DNA of 64,000 nt from Haloplanus aerogenes (GTDB lineage: Archaea > Halobacteriota > Halobacteria > Halobacteriales > Haloferacaceae): contig NZ_CP034145.1 of the NCBI RefSeq assembly GCF_003856835.1, forward strand, positions 3,162,001-3,226,000, in the 5' to 3' direction. Shown one piece after another: positions 32,563 to 40,953 of the stretch. Made by a program: the position numbers and the translations under genes. Below the pieces are notes generated by a model. That model was not told the DNA's origin. It searched no databases and was given only the letters and a program-made list of their open reading frames with translations. Each line of letters starts with the position of its first letter. Within the stretch, counting starts at the first letter, position 1.

Positions 32563-32970
32563 ATGCCGCGGATGGACCACAACCCGAAGAGCCGCGTCTC
32601 GTTCGGATGCCCCGACGGCGTCGACGCGACAGCCGAGTACCTGCTTGCCAACGAGAACGAGCGGTTCATCCTTCCAGCACCGGCCTACGCTGAAGTCCTC
32701 GTCGGAGAAGGGAACGACCCGGACGGCGACGTGGTAGAGGCGAAAGCCGACCTCGCTTGGGGCGAAGTCTACGAGACCGGGAAGGAGACGGCGGAGGTTG
32801 CTGGGGAGATCGCCGACGAAATCGATCTGCAGGGGCCGTTCCTCGCAAGAATGGATGGCCTTATCGCTGCTGTCGGCCGAGAACTGAACGCGTCCGTCGT
32901 CTCGGACGACCGCGACCTCACGCACCCCGAGACGAAGCAGGCCGTCGACATCGAAGAGTATCGCAACTAA
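32563..32970 (+). pseudogene. VapC-like PIN-domain protein, N-terminus replaced
   Basis: 135 aa from ATG 32563. From residue ~20 it follows the PIN toxin pattern: AEYLLANENERFILPAPAYA with the conserved Glu soon after in EVLVGEG, and LARMDGLIAAVGRELNASVV followed by SDDRDLTH, which supply the later acidic residues. The usual opening strand with the first catalytic Asp (…LDTSFLID…) is missing; in its place is MPRMDHNPKSRVSFGC. Without that Asp the RNase site is probably dead. No vapB is visible upstream. Confidence 0.6.
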
Positions 32971-33163
32971 CCGAACCCGCCAAACCGACCGAACCGCACC
33001 TTATCCCACCGTCCGACGGCGTGAATCGGAAGTGACGGCTCGTCGTCCCCAGTGACACCCATCTACCCTTCGACTGTTACGACTACCCGCTGTCCGGACC
33101 GCGTGAGGGGCATCACTCTCGAGGGCCACAAGACGTTTCGGTCCACCGATCCAACTCCCGCCC

Positions 33164-33385
33164 GTGACTGAGTCTTCAGACAGCGATAGCGACGCGGCTG
33201 AAAGCGAGACTCCCCGCGGCGCACCGAAACCGAAAGAACTCGAAGACCGCGAGAACGAGAGGGACGACGAGAGCGAGATCCCGCCAGAGGCCCGCGACCA
33301 AGAGGGGAAGTACGACAACGAGTACGGTGAGGCACGGGAGATCGCGAACCCGGACCAGCACCGCGACGAAGAGGAGTACGACTAG
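33164..33385 (+). CDS. Small acidic hypothetical protein
   Basis: 73 aa from GTG 33164. Very high in Glu, Asp and Ser with no hydrophobic core (MTESSDSDSDAAESETPRGA onward), so probably disordered. Ends 22 bp before the convergent ASCH gene. Similar disordered acidic peptides occur in haloarchaea with unknown role. Confidence 0.5.
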   Translation: MTESSDSDSDAAESETPRGAPKPKELEDRENERDDESEIPPEARDQEGKYDNEYGEAREIANPDQHRDEEEYD

Positions 33386-33407
33386 CGAGACGGGTGGTGA
33401 CGTCCCG

Positions 33408-33719
33408 TTACTGCCGTTCGAACCGGTGGAGAACGATCTCCGAACTGTCGTCCCACTCGAAGTTGTCGTGGGCGCGCTCCAGAATCCCCTTGTAGTGGTC
33501 CAGATCCCGTGCCCCCTCGGCGCGGGCGTCGGCGTCGGTCATGTCGCCGAGCGTTCGCTCGGTCACCTCGACGACTTCGAAGGTCGTCCCCTCGACGTCG
33601 AAGGTGTCGCCTTCGTCGGCGTACTGCTGGCCGCGGTGGATCTGGGTCACGTCGCCGTCGAGTGCCTGCTGGCGCATGCGGTCGTTCGGGAGGAGCGTCC
33701 CGGGGTCGATGTGAGCCAT
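33408..33719 (-). CDS. ASCH-domain-like protein
   Basis: 103 aa from ATG 33719 (MAHIDPGTLLPNDRMRQQAL). The pattern QIHRGQQYADEGDTFDVEGT, TFEVVEVTERTLGDMTDADA, then LDHYKGILERAH and SSEIVLHRFER follows the ASCH fold (PUA-related beta-barrel), with strands giving an RNA-binding cleft and the T-D-x-D-A-R-A-E-G turn. The long ORF upstream runs into the remnant gene on the other strand and is rejected. Presumably binds RNA or modified nucleosides. Confidence 0.72.
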   Translation of the reverse strand: MAHIDPGTLLPNDRMRQQALDGDVTQIHRGQQYADEGDTFDVEGTTFEVVEVTERTLGDMTDADARAEGARDLDHYKGILERAHDNFEWDDSSEIVLHRFERQ

Positions 33720-33749
33720 ACACGAGGGTAGGACCGAAGCGTGAAAAGC

Positions 33750-33899
33750 GGTCGGTGACGGCCCTCGACGGCCGACGAACCACCACTTCTGGGGCCGCAG
33801 TGTGCGCGAATCGACAGTGTGTTCGACGAACTCCGCGACCCACGCGAGCAAGTACGCCTGCTGACGCCGTTCGGACCGTGTCCGAGAGAACAAGAGTGA
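33750..33899 (+). pseudogene. Broken copy of the integrase-associated small gene
   Basis: In one frame TNHHFWG matches the intact gene's PTNHHFW; after a shift near 33796 the next frame reads QCARIDSVFDELRD, then REQVRLLTPFGPCPREQE and a stop at 33897-33899. The intact protein at 29960 has CQQCARLDGVDGVFHELRD and REQVRLLVARGPYDRD. So a shifted, shortened homologue remains here without an integrase after it: a trace of an older element. Confidence 0.72.
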
Positions 33900-33975
33900 A
33901 AGAAATGGGGCAGAATGGAGATATAGTTTTACGAACTAGCAATTAATTATTCTATAGCCGACCGAACAGCCTCAA

Positions 33976-33984
33976 AATATTTAA
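33976..33984 (+). promoter_or_regulatory. TATA-like box before the 47-aa zinc protein
   Basis: AAATATTTAA lies about 27 bp before the ATG at 34007, within an AT-rich patch (33930-33990). The spacing implies a leaderless transcript for 34007-34335. Confidence 0.5.
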
Positions 33985-34006
33985 CTTAGTGGTCGCATGG
34001 TAATGT

Positions 34007-34150
34007 ATGGTCGAACAACGAGAACGGTCGACGGTCGCATCACACACCGAGTACGTACGCTCCCGGTTCCAGTGTGTCAGGTGTGGCATGAGCGTCCCGG
34101 TCGATTCGGAGCGGGGCGGCCAGCGAGTATGCGGTCGCTGTGCTCACTAA
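34007..34150 (+). CDS. Small zinc-finger protein
   Basis: 47 aa: MVEQRERSTVASHTEYVRSR followed by FQCVRCGMSVPVDSERGGQR and VCGRCAH. Two CxxC knuckles form one zinc ribbon. A TATA-like box 27 bp upstream supports the start. Its TAA overlaps the ATG of the next gene (TAATG), so the two are translated together. Confidence 0.7.
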   Translation: MVEQRERSTVASHTEYVRSRFQCVRCGMSVPVDSERGGQRVCGRCAH

Positions 34151-34335
34151 TGGACGCGACAGTGCCGGCCATCGCGGGACTACGTGATCGGCCGGAGTTC
34201 GAACTGGAGTGTCTCTACGACGATCCGTCGAGCCCGTCGGAGTTGACGATCTTTTCGCCGGAGACCCGTCGACTCGCGACGGAATGGCTGACCATCGACC
34301 GCTCGATGGCGGTCCGACTCGATCGGATGCGGTAG
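34150..34335 (+). CDS. DUF7511-like small protein
   Basis: 61 aa from ATG 34150. FELECLYDDPSSPSELTIFS and RRLATEWLTIDRSMAVRLD resemble a family I recall as DUF7511, widespread in haloarchaea, where it follows a small zinc-finger gene as here. Compact beta-rich domain; function unknown. Confidence 0.68.
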   Translation: MDATVPAIAGLRDRPEFELECLYDDPSSPSELTIFSPETRRLATEWLTIDRSMAVRLDRMR

Positions 34336-34413
34336 CTCAGCGGATTGTCAAAGGTCATCAAGCTTCTCGGCGGGATCGTTCAGCGGGAATCTATCGACGG
34401 TTGATAAGCCCGA

Positions 34414-34749
34414 TCACTCCTCGTCGGGGAACACGAATCCGTCCTCGTCGTCCGAAGACCAGACGCTCGACACTGCCGTCGGCTCGATCGGCACCTCTTT
34501 TCGGTTCCCCATCGCCCCGATCTCTCGGGTCGGGAAGTCGTCGTCGGGGGCCGAGATCGTGATCTCGGAGTGGGCGAACAGGTACTCGGGCGTGATGCAG
34601 ATATCGCCCGAGAGATCGCCGCGGATCACGCCCTTCCCGTCGGTGAACGTAAGCGCACGCTGATACTCCCGTTTACACGCCGGACACGTACCGCCGTTCG
34701 GCTGTCCCTCCGCGTCGCCAGCCATGATACGCTCGTCTGAATCGGTCAT
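34414..34749 (-). CDS. Hypothetical protein with CxxC motif
   Basis: 111 aa from ATG 34749 (MTDSDERIMAGDAEGQPNGG); a start one Met later is possible. CPACKREYQRALTFTDG contains a CxxC pair, followed by IRGDLSGDICITPEYLFAHS and an acidic tail ending VFPDEE. With a single CxxC plus one more Cys, zinc binding is uncertain. No family recognised. Confidence 0.5.
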   Translation of the reverse strand: MTDSDERIMAGDAEGQPNGGTCPACKREYQRALTFTDGKGVIRGDLSGDICITPEYLFAHSEITISAPDDDFPTREIGAMGNRKEVPIEPTAVSSVWSSDDEDGFVFPDEE

Positions 34750-34821
34750 ACTGCTACCAGCAACGTAGAGGAGCATATCGTTTGTGACCCGACCGCCGCC
34801 GAGTGGCGTTGCCACTGGTGG

Positions 34822-34853
34822 CGTGAAAGAAAGAAAAAACCGCTTTCGGCGGT
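34822..34853 (-). terminator. Hairpin plus T-run downstream of the S-layer gene
   Basis: Reading leftward: ACCGC, loop CGAAA, GCGGT, followed by TTTTTTCTTTCTTT. It lies about 80 bp after the S-layer stop codon. A second dyad, TCGATCGTG/CACGATCGA (34907-34927, loop GCT), stands 5 bp after the stop. One or both probably define the 3' end of the abundant S-layer mRNA. Confidence 0.7.
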
Positions 34854-34931
34854 CAGTCGTGGTTCGTCGGACGATCGTAACCGTCGATCGAGCCGCACGA
34901 AGCGACTCGATCGTGGCTCACGATCGACCGA

Positions 34932-37898
34932 TTAGTTGTCGCGCCGAGCGGCCAGCAGCGCAGCCGCGATGAGCGCGATGACCGCGACGATGGCACCGAA
35001 GCCGGGGCCGCCGCCCTCAGTGGGCGTCGGCGTGGCCGTCGCCGTCGGTTCCGGCGTCGGTTCCGGCGTCGGTTCCGGCGTCGGTTCCGGCGTCGGCTCA
35101 GGCGTCGGTTCCGGCGTCGCGGTGTCCGTCGGCGTCGGCCGGTCGGTTGCCGTCGGTTCCGGCGTCGCCGTCTGGACGTTCTGGACGATCTCTACCTCGA
35201 CCGTGTCCGAGTTGTAGGAGTCGTCCGCCTCGAGCGTGTACGTGCCCGTCTGCACGTCCTCGAGTTCGAGCGACACCATGTACTGACCGTTGTAGCCCCA
35301 CTCCTCAGTGGTTGCGAGGGCGACGGAGTCACCCTCCTGCGTCAGCAGTTCCACGGTAATCGAGTTGTCGTCCGGACGCAGGTTCGTGCGGCCTTCGACG
35401 ACCAGCGTGTCGTCGACGCCCACGGGGTTCACACCGGAGGCTTCCATGCCGTCGGGGTAAACCGAACCGATCGTCGTCCGGGAGTCAGCGAGGCGGAACT
35501 GCTGCGTGACCATGCGGTCGTCGCTCGCGACAGCCTCGGTCGTCTGGTCCAGGAGTCGCGCACGGACCTGGTTGCCAGTCAGCGAGTCACTGTCGAGACG
35601 GCCAGCGAGGGCCTGGAGACGCGAGTACGCGTCACCAGAGCCGCTCAGGCCTTCACCGAACTGATCGTCGCGGCCGGCGGTCATCGCGTGCGCACTGACC
35701 TGACCTTCGACGAGGTCGCTACCAACGTTGAGGTCCTCTTCCTCGAACGTGTTGTCGTCGTCGACGGAGAGGTCAGTGTAGTGGACGTTACCGCGCTCGT
35801 CGATGAAGATGAACGCCACGGTCTGGGAGCCCAGCGCCGTGCCGGTCACGTTCACCACGCGGTCGTCGGTGGAGACCTGCCCACCGATCGTCTGGATGTT
35901 GGCGTCCAGTTCCGTGTCGGTGACGCGCAGCGACTTCTGGCTGCTCGTCCCCGTGTTGAACGTGGAGACGTTCACGTCGGAGTCGATGCTGCCCGTCCCA
36001 CCGACGTCGGCCGTGTCGATCACGCCGAAGCGGTACGTACCGGGCTGGGAGAGGAGGTCGTTCCCGTCACCGTCGCCGGCGGAGAGAACGAGGTCCTCCT
36101 TCTCGAACGTGTTGTCTGCGTCGACGTTCAGCGAGGTCTGAGTGATACCGTTGTCACTCCGTCCGTCGAGGTCGACGAGCTGGTAGTCGCCCTGGCGGCG
36201 GACGTAGAAGGCAACGTCGTCGATACCTTCCGACGCCGTACCGTTCAGGTCGACTTCGCTACCGACAACGTACGTGTTGCCGGGCTGGTTGATCTCGACG
36301 TCACCCTGCTCGACCGTGAGCGAGGGATCGTCCTCGAGGCGGCTCGAGATGGCTGCGCCGTCGATGGCGGAGCCAGTCGGCGCAGTCGAGTTCTGTGCGT
36401 AGAGGTTGACGTCGACACTGCTGTCGTCGAGGTTGGTCGTGTCGATCTGACCGATGCCGACACCCGTGTCGTCGTCAATCTCGACGACTGCGTAGGCGTA
36501 GCCGCCGTTCGTAAGTCGGGAGCCCTTCGAGACAACATCTCCGACGTTCCGGAAGATGCTGTTGTTCGCGGTCGAGGACTGGGTCTGCGAGCGGAACTCG
36601 TCGGACTCGATGGTGACGACGTGGAAGTCGCCAGCGTTCGAGCCGCGGATCCTGAAGGTCACGTCCTCACCGCGCGTGACGCGCGACGAGTCGAGATCGA
36701 GGGACACGTCGTCGTCACCGGTGACGGTGACGGTCGTGCTCTGGCTGGCCTCACCGAAGTCGAGGTCGTCCGTGCCAGCGAGCGTGATCGTGAACGTTCC
36801 CGTGTTGAGGTCCGAGAGATCGAGGTCCCAGTTGACCTCGTTGCTACCGGCGCCCATCTTCCCAACGTCACTCGCGGTCCGAGTCGCCGGGTCGGACGTG
36901 CCGCCGGGGTCGTCGTTACCCGTGATGGCGTCGCCAGTCACGTCGAGACCGTCGTCGTTCTCGACGGTGACTTCGAGGTCCTCGGCGTCCTCGTAGTTCC
37001 AGGAACCGACGACCGTCAGTTCACCAGAGCCTTCGTTATCGTCGCCCTGCGGCACGGAGCCGCCGGCGATGTCAGCGCCCTGCGCGTTCTCCACGTCGAG
37101 CGTGGTCACGCGCGGACGCTGGACGGTCACGCCATCGGAGCCGGAGGCACCGTCGGTCGTGTAGCGACCGGTTGCCTGGTCCTGCGGGACGTCCGGGACT
37201 TCGAGGGGCACACCCTCGGCGTTACCGGCCGTCTTCACGATGCCGTTGGAGAGCGAACCGCCCAACTGGAGGCCGGACTCGCCCTGGAAGACGGTCGCAC
37301 CGTCGAAGACGTAGCCTTCACCGTCGGCGGTGTCGAAGTCGCCAGTCCCGTCCGCGTTAGCGGCGCGGTTGTCCGCACCGCCGCCGGCGTCGTTGATGTT
37401 GAACGAGGCACTGCCGACGTTGCCGGACGTCGCCGTGTCGATGTCGAGCGTCCGGGAACCGGTACTGATGCCGGAGGCGACATCGACCGTGGCGTCGATG
37501 GAGACGCTGGTCTGGTTCGAGAGGTCAGTCGTGGTGGTGTTGACGTTGTCGATACCGACCACGATGTCGCCGTTGGAGACGGACGTGTTGTTCACACTCC
37601 CCTCACCGGTGACGGTGACATCGGTATCACTGATACTCGCAGCCGTCACATCGGACAGGCCGGAATCGGAATAGACCAGCGTGAAGGTTTCATCACCACT
37701 GGAACCGCCAGTGGCGTTGAACGATACTGTCTGCGTCTGACCGCTGGATCCAGCGGTGACGTCTGTGGCATTGGTATTGCCAATATTGCTCACGTCCGCA
37801 GCAGCCGTCCCCGAAAGCGCGACGGTGCCCGCGAAAACGGAAAACACCATCAGCGCCGCGAGGATCACTGCGCGGATTTGTGTGTTGCGTTCAGTCAT
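34932..37898 (-). CDS. csg: S-layer (major cell surface) glycoprotein
   Basis: 988 aa. Signal peptide at ~1-34 (TQIRAVILAALMVFSVFAGT, ALSGTAAA). The mature protein is Asp/Thr/Ser-rich, consists of repeated beta-domains and has many NXS/T sequons. Near the C-terminus a (TPEP)n spacer, presumably O-glycosylated, leads to GGGPGFGAIVAVIALIAAAL and LAARRDN: a PGF-CTERM signal, processed and lipid-anchored by archaeosortase A. This is the plan of Haloferax and Halorubrum S-layer glycoproteins. Monocistronic, with a terminator downstream and an AT-rich promoter region upstream. Confidence 0.9.
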   Translation of the reverse strand: MTERNTQIRAVILAALMVFSVFAGTVALSGTAAADVSNIGNTNATDVTAGSSGQTQTVSFNATGGSSGDETFTLVYSDSGLSDVTAASISDTDVTVTGEGSVNNTSVSNGDIVVGIDNVNTTTTDLSNQTSVSIDATVDVASGISTGSRTLDIDTATSGNVGSASFNINDAGGGADNRAANADGTGDFDTADGEGYVFDGATVFQGESGLQLGGSLSNGIVKTAGNAEGVPLEVPDVPQDQATGRYTTDGASGSDGVTVQRPRVTTLDVENAQGADIAGGSVPQGDDNEGSGELTVVGSWNYEDAEDLEVTVENDDGLDVTGDAITGNDDPGGTSDPATRTASDVGKMGAGSNEVNWDLDLSDLNTGTFTITLAGTDDLDFGEASQSTTVTVTGDDDVSLDLDSSRVTRGEDVTFRIRGSNAGDFHVVTIESDEFRSQTQSSTANNSIFRNVGDVVSKGSRLTNGGYAYAVVEIDDDTGVGIGQIDTTNLDDSSVDVNLYAQNSTAPTGSAIDGAAISSRLEDDPSLTVEQGDVEINQPGNTYVVGSEVDLNGTASEGIDDVAFYVRRQGDYQLVDLDGRSDNGITQTSLNVDADNTFEKEDLVLSAGDGDGNDLLSQPGTYRFGVIDTADVGGTGSIDSDVNVSTFNTGTSSQKSLRVTDTELDANIQTIGGQVSTDDRVVNVTGTALGSQTVAFIFIDERGNVHYTDLSVDDDNTFEEEDLNVGSDLVEGQVSAHAMTAGRDDQFGEGLSGSGDAYSRLQALAGRLDSDSLTGNQVRARLLDQTTEAVASDDRMVTQQFRLADSRTTIGSVYPDGMEASGVNPVGVDDTLVVEGRTNLRPDDNSITVELLTQEGDSVALATTEEWGYNGQYMVSLELEDVQTGTYTLEADDSYNSDTVEVEIVQNVQTATPEPTATDRPTPTDTATPEPTPEPTPEPTPEPTPEPTPEPTATATPTPTEGGGPGFGAIVAVIALIAAALLAARRDN

Positions 37899-38168
37899 TG
37901 TTTACTTGCGTTGGTGGCAGTTCCGAGTGAACTCTTTCGTGCCAGTTCGTGACCTGCCCGTTTCTCGGCCAGACCACCGGTAGGGGTGAATCCAAATCAA
38001 ACGTCAATTAGGTAAGTACTTTGTGCCTGACGCGCGGGTGGATGCGACGTACATCGTAGACTCCTTATATGTGTACTGTTGCCTATGAGGCCCTAACATC
38101 CTACAGCAGAATTAGAAATACTAGATGCCAAAGCGATATATAGGTGAACATATCTAGCGTTATTCGTC
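37899..38168. other. AT-rich promoter region between csg and the ABC operon
   Basis: 270 bp. The csg side (37899-37980) would encode its mRNA leader. For the rightward operon a TATA-like CGATATATAGG (38132-38142) lies about 30 bp before the small ORF at 38169. Other AT-rich boxes occur near 38063 (CTTATATG). No gene seen. Confidence 0.5.
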
Positions 38169-38270
38169 ATGACTGAAAACATTCAGTCGGAGAAAGCGGA
38201 GAATAGTGAAGAATCTGCCACATATTTTGTCGGGGACGGACACGGCGTAGCCGACACCGAGGACAACTGA
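38169..38270 (+). CDS. 33-aa leader ORF upstream of peptide ABC operon
   Basis: MTENIQSEKAENSEESATYF, then VGDGHGVADTEDN and a stop; the lipoprotein gene starts 7 bp later. A TATA-like box about 30 bp upstream would give a transcript beginning at its ATG. No signal peptide or zinc motif. Could be a short leader whose translation affects the operon, or a secreted or internal peptide. Coding status is unproven. Confidence 0.4.
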   Translation: MTENIQSEKAENSEESATYFVGDGHGVADTEDN

Positions 38271-38277
38271 GCCACCA

Positions 38278-39990
38278 ATGTTCGACAAAGACGACCTCGA
38301 AGGCCCACGAATCGACCGGCGAACGGCGACGAAACTGCTCGCGGCGGGGGGACTCAGCGGTCTCGCCGGCTGTAGCGGCGGCGGGGACACTGGCGGAGGG
38401 GGCACCGAGAGCGACAGCGGATCGAGCGAATCCAGCGGCTCCAGCGGAGGATCCATCTCCGCGGGCTGGAACATCGACGAAATCGAGTACCTCGACCCCC
38501 ACTACATCGACAAGGGGCAAGAGATCTACCTCTCCTCGAACATCTACAGCGGCCTCGTGAAGATCGGTGCCGACGGCTCCATCGTCGGTGACCTCGCCAA
38601 CGACTGGACGCTCCCGGACAGTTCGACGTACGTGTTCGATCTGAAGGAGGGGGCGACGTTCCACAACGGCGACCCGCTCGACGCCCCAGCGGTGAAGGCG
38701 TCGTTCGAACGGCTGATGAACCTCGACGACTCGCCACACCTCGGCAAAGTTTCGTCCATCGAGAGCATCACTGCCGAAGACGAGACGACGCTCCGCATCA
38801 GCCTCGAAACGACGGTCGGGCCGTTCATCTCCTTCCTGACGCGTGGGCCGGGACGGGCCGGCACCATCGTTCACGCCCCGAGCGCGACGGAGAACCCGAA
38901 CGAGTACAACCGGATGCCCGTCGGAAGCGGCGCGTTCGAACTCGTCGAGCGTGAATCCGGTGAGTACCTCCAGTTGGAGGCCTACGACGGCTACTTCGGA
39001 ACCGACGAGGACGGAAATTCGCTCCCGTACCTCGATTCGGTCCGGATCGACCTGATCCCGGAGCCGTCGACGATGTGGACGGCGATGCGCGGCGGCGAGA
39101 TTCAGTACTCCAACAGCATCCCACCACAGAACGCCGGCCAGGCGGAGTCGATGAGTTCGCTCGACGTTGTCGGCACCAACCCCGGCGCGTGGTTCTGCAT
39201 CGCGCCGCTGTGTAACGACCCGTCCGAGGTCGAGTGGCAACAGTACGCCAGCGGCGCCGGGGAAGCGACGGACAAGTGGTCGGACGAGGAACTCCCGACG
39301 ACCGACGCGCGCGTCCGGCAGGCCATCGCCATGGCCATCGACCGCGAGGCGCTCATCGAGCGTGCCTTCTTCGGCTACGCCGAACCCGCTCACTCCGTGT
39401 TCAACCCCGCTATCGCGTGGCTCTACGAGGAAGAGCCCGATCCGGGCCAGTACTACGACCCCGAGACGGCCCAGCAACTCCTCGACGAGGCGGGCTACAC
39501 CGGCGACCCGCGGATGAGCCTCTCACTGCTCGGCACGCCGAGTGACGAACGCCGGATGACCGTCGTCCAGGAGATGCTCTCGCAAGTCGGCATCGAGGTG
39601 GAACTCAACGTCCAGCAGGAGTCGGCCTACTGGGACAACCTCTACCGCTACGAGAACGAACTCGTGATGTACGACGGCTACGTCGACATCGACCCGTGGA
39701 TGTCGCTGTGGAAACAGCTCAAGACGCCGGTCGAGTCCGGGTCCGCGGGCGCGTGGCAGGCGAACCTCTACCAGAACCCCGAGTTCAACGAACTCCTCGA
39801 GCAGGACTACCGCACCTCGGACGTGGAGTCGCGAACCGAACTCCTCCGCCAGGCCGAGGAACTCTTCCTCGGGGACGCCGCCTGGGCCATGACGACCTTC
39901 CCGCTGATTCCGAAGGCGAGCGCGTCGAACCTCGTGGGCGTCGGCAACCAGGCCGGTCTGAGCAACTTCCACACCGCGAGCCTCGAGTAA
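38278..39990 (+). CDS. Peptide ABC transporter substrate-binding lipoprotein (family 5)
   Basis: 570 aa. Tat lipoprotein signal: DRRTATKLLAAGGLSGLAGC, with the lipobox Cys near residue 32, then a Gly/Ser-rich linker. The mature part follows DppA/OppA family proteins: DLKEGATFHNGDPLDAPAVK near residue 122, RMPVGSGAFELVERESGEYL, and ARVRQAIAMAIDREALI near 350. Captures di- or oligopeptides (or Ni and other solutes) outside the membrane. First gene of a five-gene operon; 3 bp to the permease. Confidence 0.92.
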   Translation: MFDKDDLEGPRIDRRTATKLLAAGGLSGLAGCSGGGDTGGGGTESDSGSSESSGSSGGSISAGWNIDEIEYLDPHYIDKGQEIYLSSNIYSGLVKIGADGSIVGDLANDWTLPDSSTYVFDLKEGATFHNGDPLDAPAVKASFERLMNLDDSPHLGKVSSIESITAEDETTLRISLETTVGPFISFLTRGPGRAGTIVHAPSATENPNEYNRMPVGSGAFELVERESGEYLQLEAYDGYFGTDEDGNSLPYLDSVRIDLIPEPSTMWTAMRGGEIQYSNSIPPQNAGQAESMSSLDVVGTNPGAWFCIAPLCNDPSEVEWQQYASGAGEATDKWSDEELPTTDARVRQAIAMAIDREALIERAFFGYAEPAHSVFNPAIAWLYEEEPDPGQYYDPETAQQLLDEAGYTGDPRMSLSLLGTPSDERRMTVVQEMLSQVGIEVELNVQQESAYWDNLYRYENELVMYDGYVDIDPWMSLWKQLKTPVESGSAGAWQANLYQNPEFNELLEQDYRTSDVESRTELLRQAEELFLGDAAWAMTTFPLIPKASASNLVGVGNQAGLSNFHTASLE

Positions 39991-39993
39991 GCC

Positions 39994-40953
39994 ATGGGCA
40001 TCCAACGGTACGTGGCGAAACGGACACTCCAGGCGGTGCTGGTCATCTACGTCGTCGCGACGGCGGTGTTCGTCGCCATCCGCTCGATTCCGGGTGATCC
40101 CGCACGGCTGATCCTCGGCGGCGACGCCGACGCCGACGCCATCGCGGCCGTCCGCGCCGAACTCGGTCTCGACGAGCCCATTTACGTCCAGTATGTTCGC
40201 TGGATGAGCGACCTAGCCACCGGCGACTTCGGGTCCTCGATCTACACGGGCGAACCGGTGCTCGGCCGCATCGCCGGCGCCGCCGAACCGACGCTGAGCA
40301 TCGGCCTCGTCGGCATCACCATAGCCATCCTGATCGCGATTCCCGCGGGCATCGTCAGCGCCACCCGCCGCGACCAGTGGGAGGATTACGTCGCCACCGG
40401 CGTGGCCTTCCTCGGCATCAGCATGCCCTCGTTCTGGATCGGCATCGTCCTCCTGCTCACGGTCGGGACGGCGATTCCGGCCATCCCCTCGTACGGCTAC
40501 GCGTCGATCAGCGAGGGCGTGGTGCCGTGGCTCTCCCACGTCGTCCTGCCCGCGACGGCGGTCGGCCTGCCCTACGCCGGGATCATCACCCGAATGACCC
40601 GGTCGTCGATGCTCGAAGTCCTGAGCGAGGACTACATGCAGACGGCCCGCGCGAAGGGGTTGCCGCCGCGCCTGATCCTGTTCAAACACGGCCTGCAGAA
40701 CGCGCTCCTGCCCGTCGTGACCATCGCCGGCATCCTCTTTGCCCTCCTCCTCGGCGGCATCGTCGCCGTCGAGATGGTGTTCGGCATTCAGGGCTTCGGC
40801 CGCCTGCTCATCCGCTCCATCGAGCGCCAGGACTTCCCCATCGTACAGGGGTCGGTGATCGTCATCGCGATCATCTTCGTGTTCATGAACCTCTTCGTCG
40901 ACCTGCTGTACATGTCGATCAATCCGAAGATCAAGTACGGAGGTGACGCATGA
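39994..40953 (+). CDS. Peptide ABC transporter permease (DppB-like)
   Basis: 319 aa, about six membrane helices. The N-terminal GIQRYVAKRTLQAVLVIYVV and AVRAELGLDEPIYVQYVRWM segments and the EAA-like loop EVLSEDYMQTARAKGLPPRL are diagnostic of DppB/OppB permeases. Overlaps the next permease start by ATGA. Confidence 0.93.
   Translation: MGIQRYVAKRTLQAVLVIYVVATAVFVAIRSIPGDPARLILGGDADADAIAAVRAELGLDEPIYVQYVRWMSDLATGDFGSSIYTGEPVLGRIAGAAEPTLSIGLVGITIAILIAIPAGIVSATRRDQWEDYVATGVAFLGISMPSFWIGIVLLLTVGTAIPAIPSYGYASISEGVVPWLSHVVLPATAVGLPYAGIITRMTRSSMLEVLSEDYMQTARAKGLPPRLILFKHGLQNALLPVVTIAGILFALLLGGIVAVEMVFGIQGFGRLLIRSIERQDFPIVQGSVIVIAIIFVFMNLFVDLLYMSINPKIKYGGDA

Noticed and set aside
33960-34006. A second attachment site for the older decayed element
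   Set aside because: No copy of the tRNA-Pro 3' end or another tRNA end was found near the AT-rich patch beside the broken helper gene.
35040-35115. Short repeats resembling a CRISPR array
   Set aside because: These are in-frame codons for the Thr-Pro-Glu-Pro spacer of the S-layer protein, without unique spacers.
35688-37952. 754-codon open frame on the plus strand opposite csg
   Set aside because: The minus-strand frame has a signal peptide, sequons and a PGF-CTERM tail; the plus frame is only Val/Arg/Asp-rich mirror sequence.
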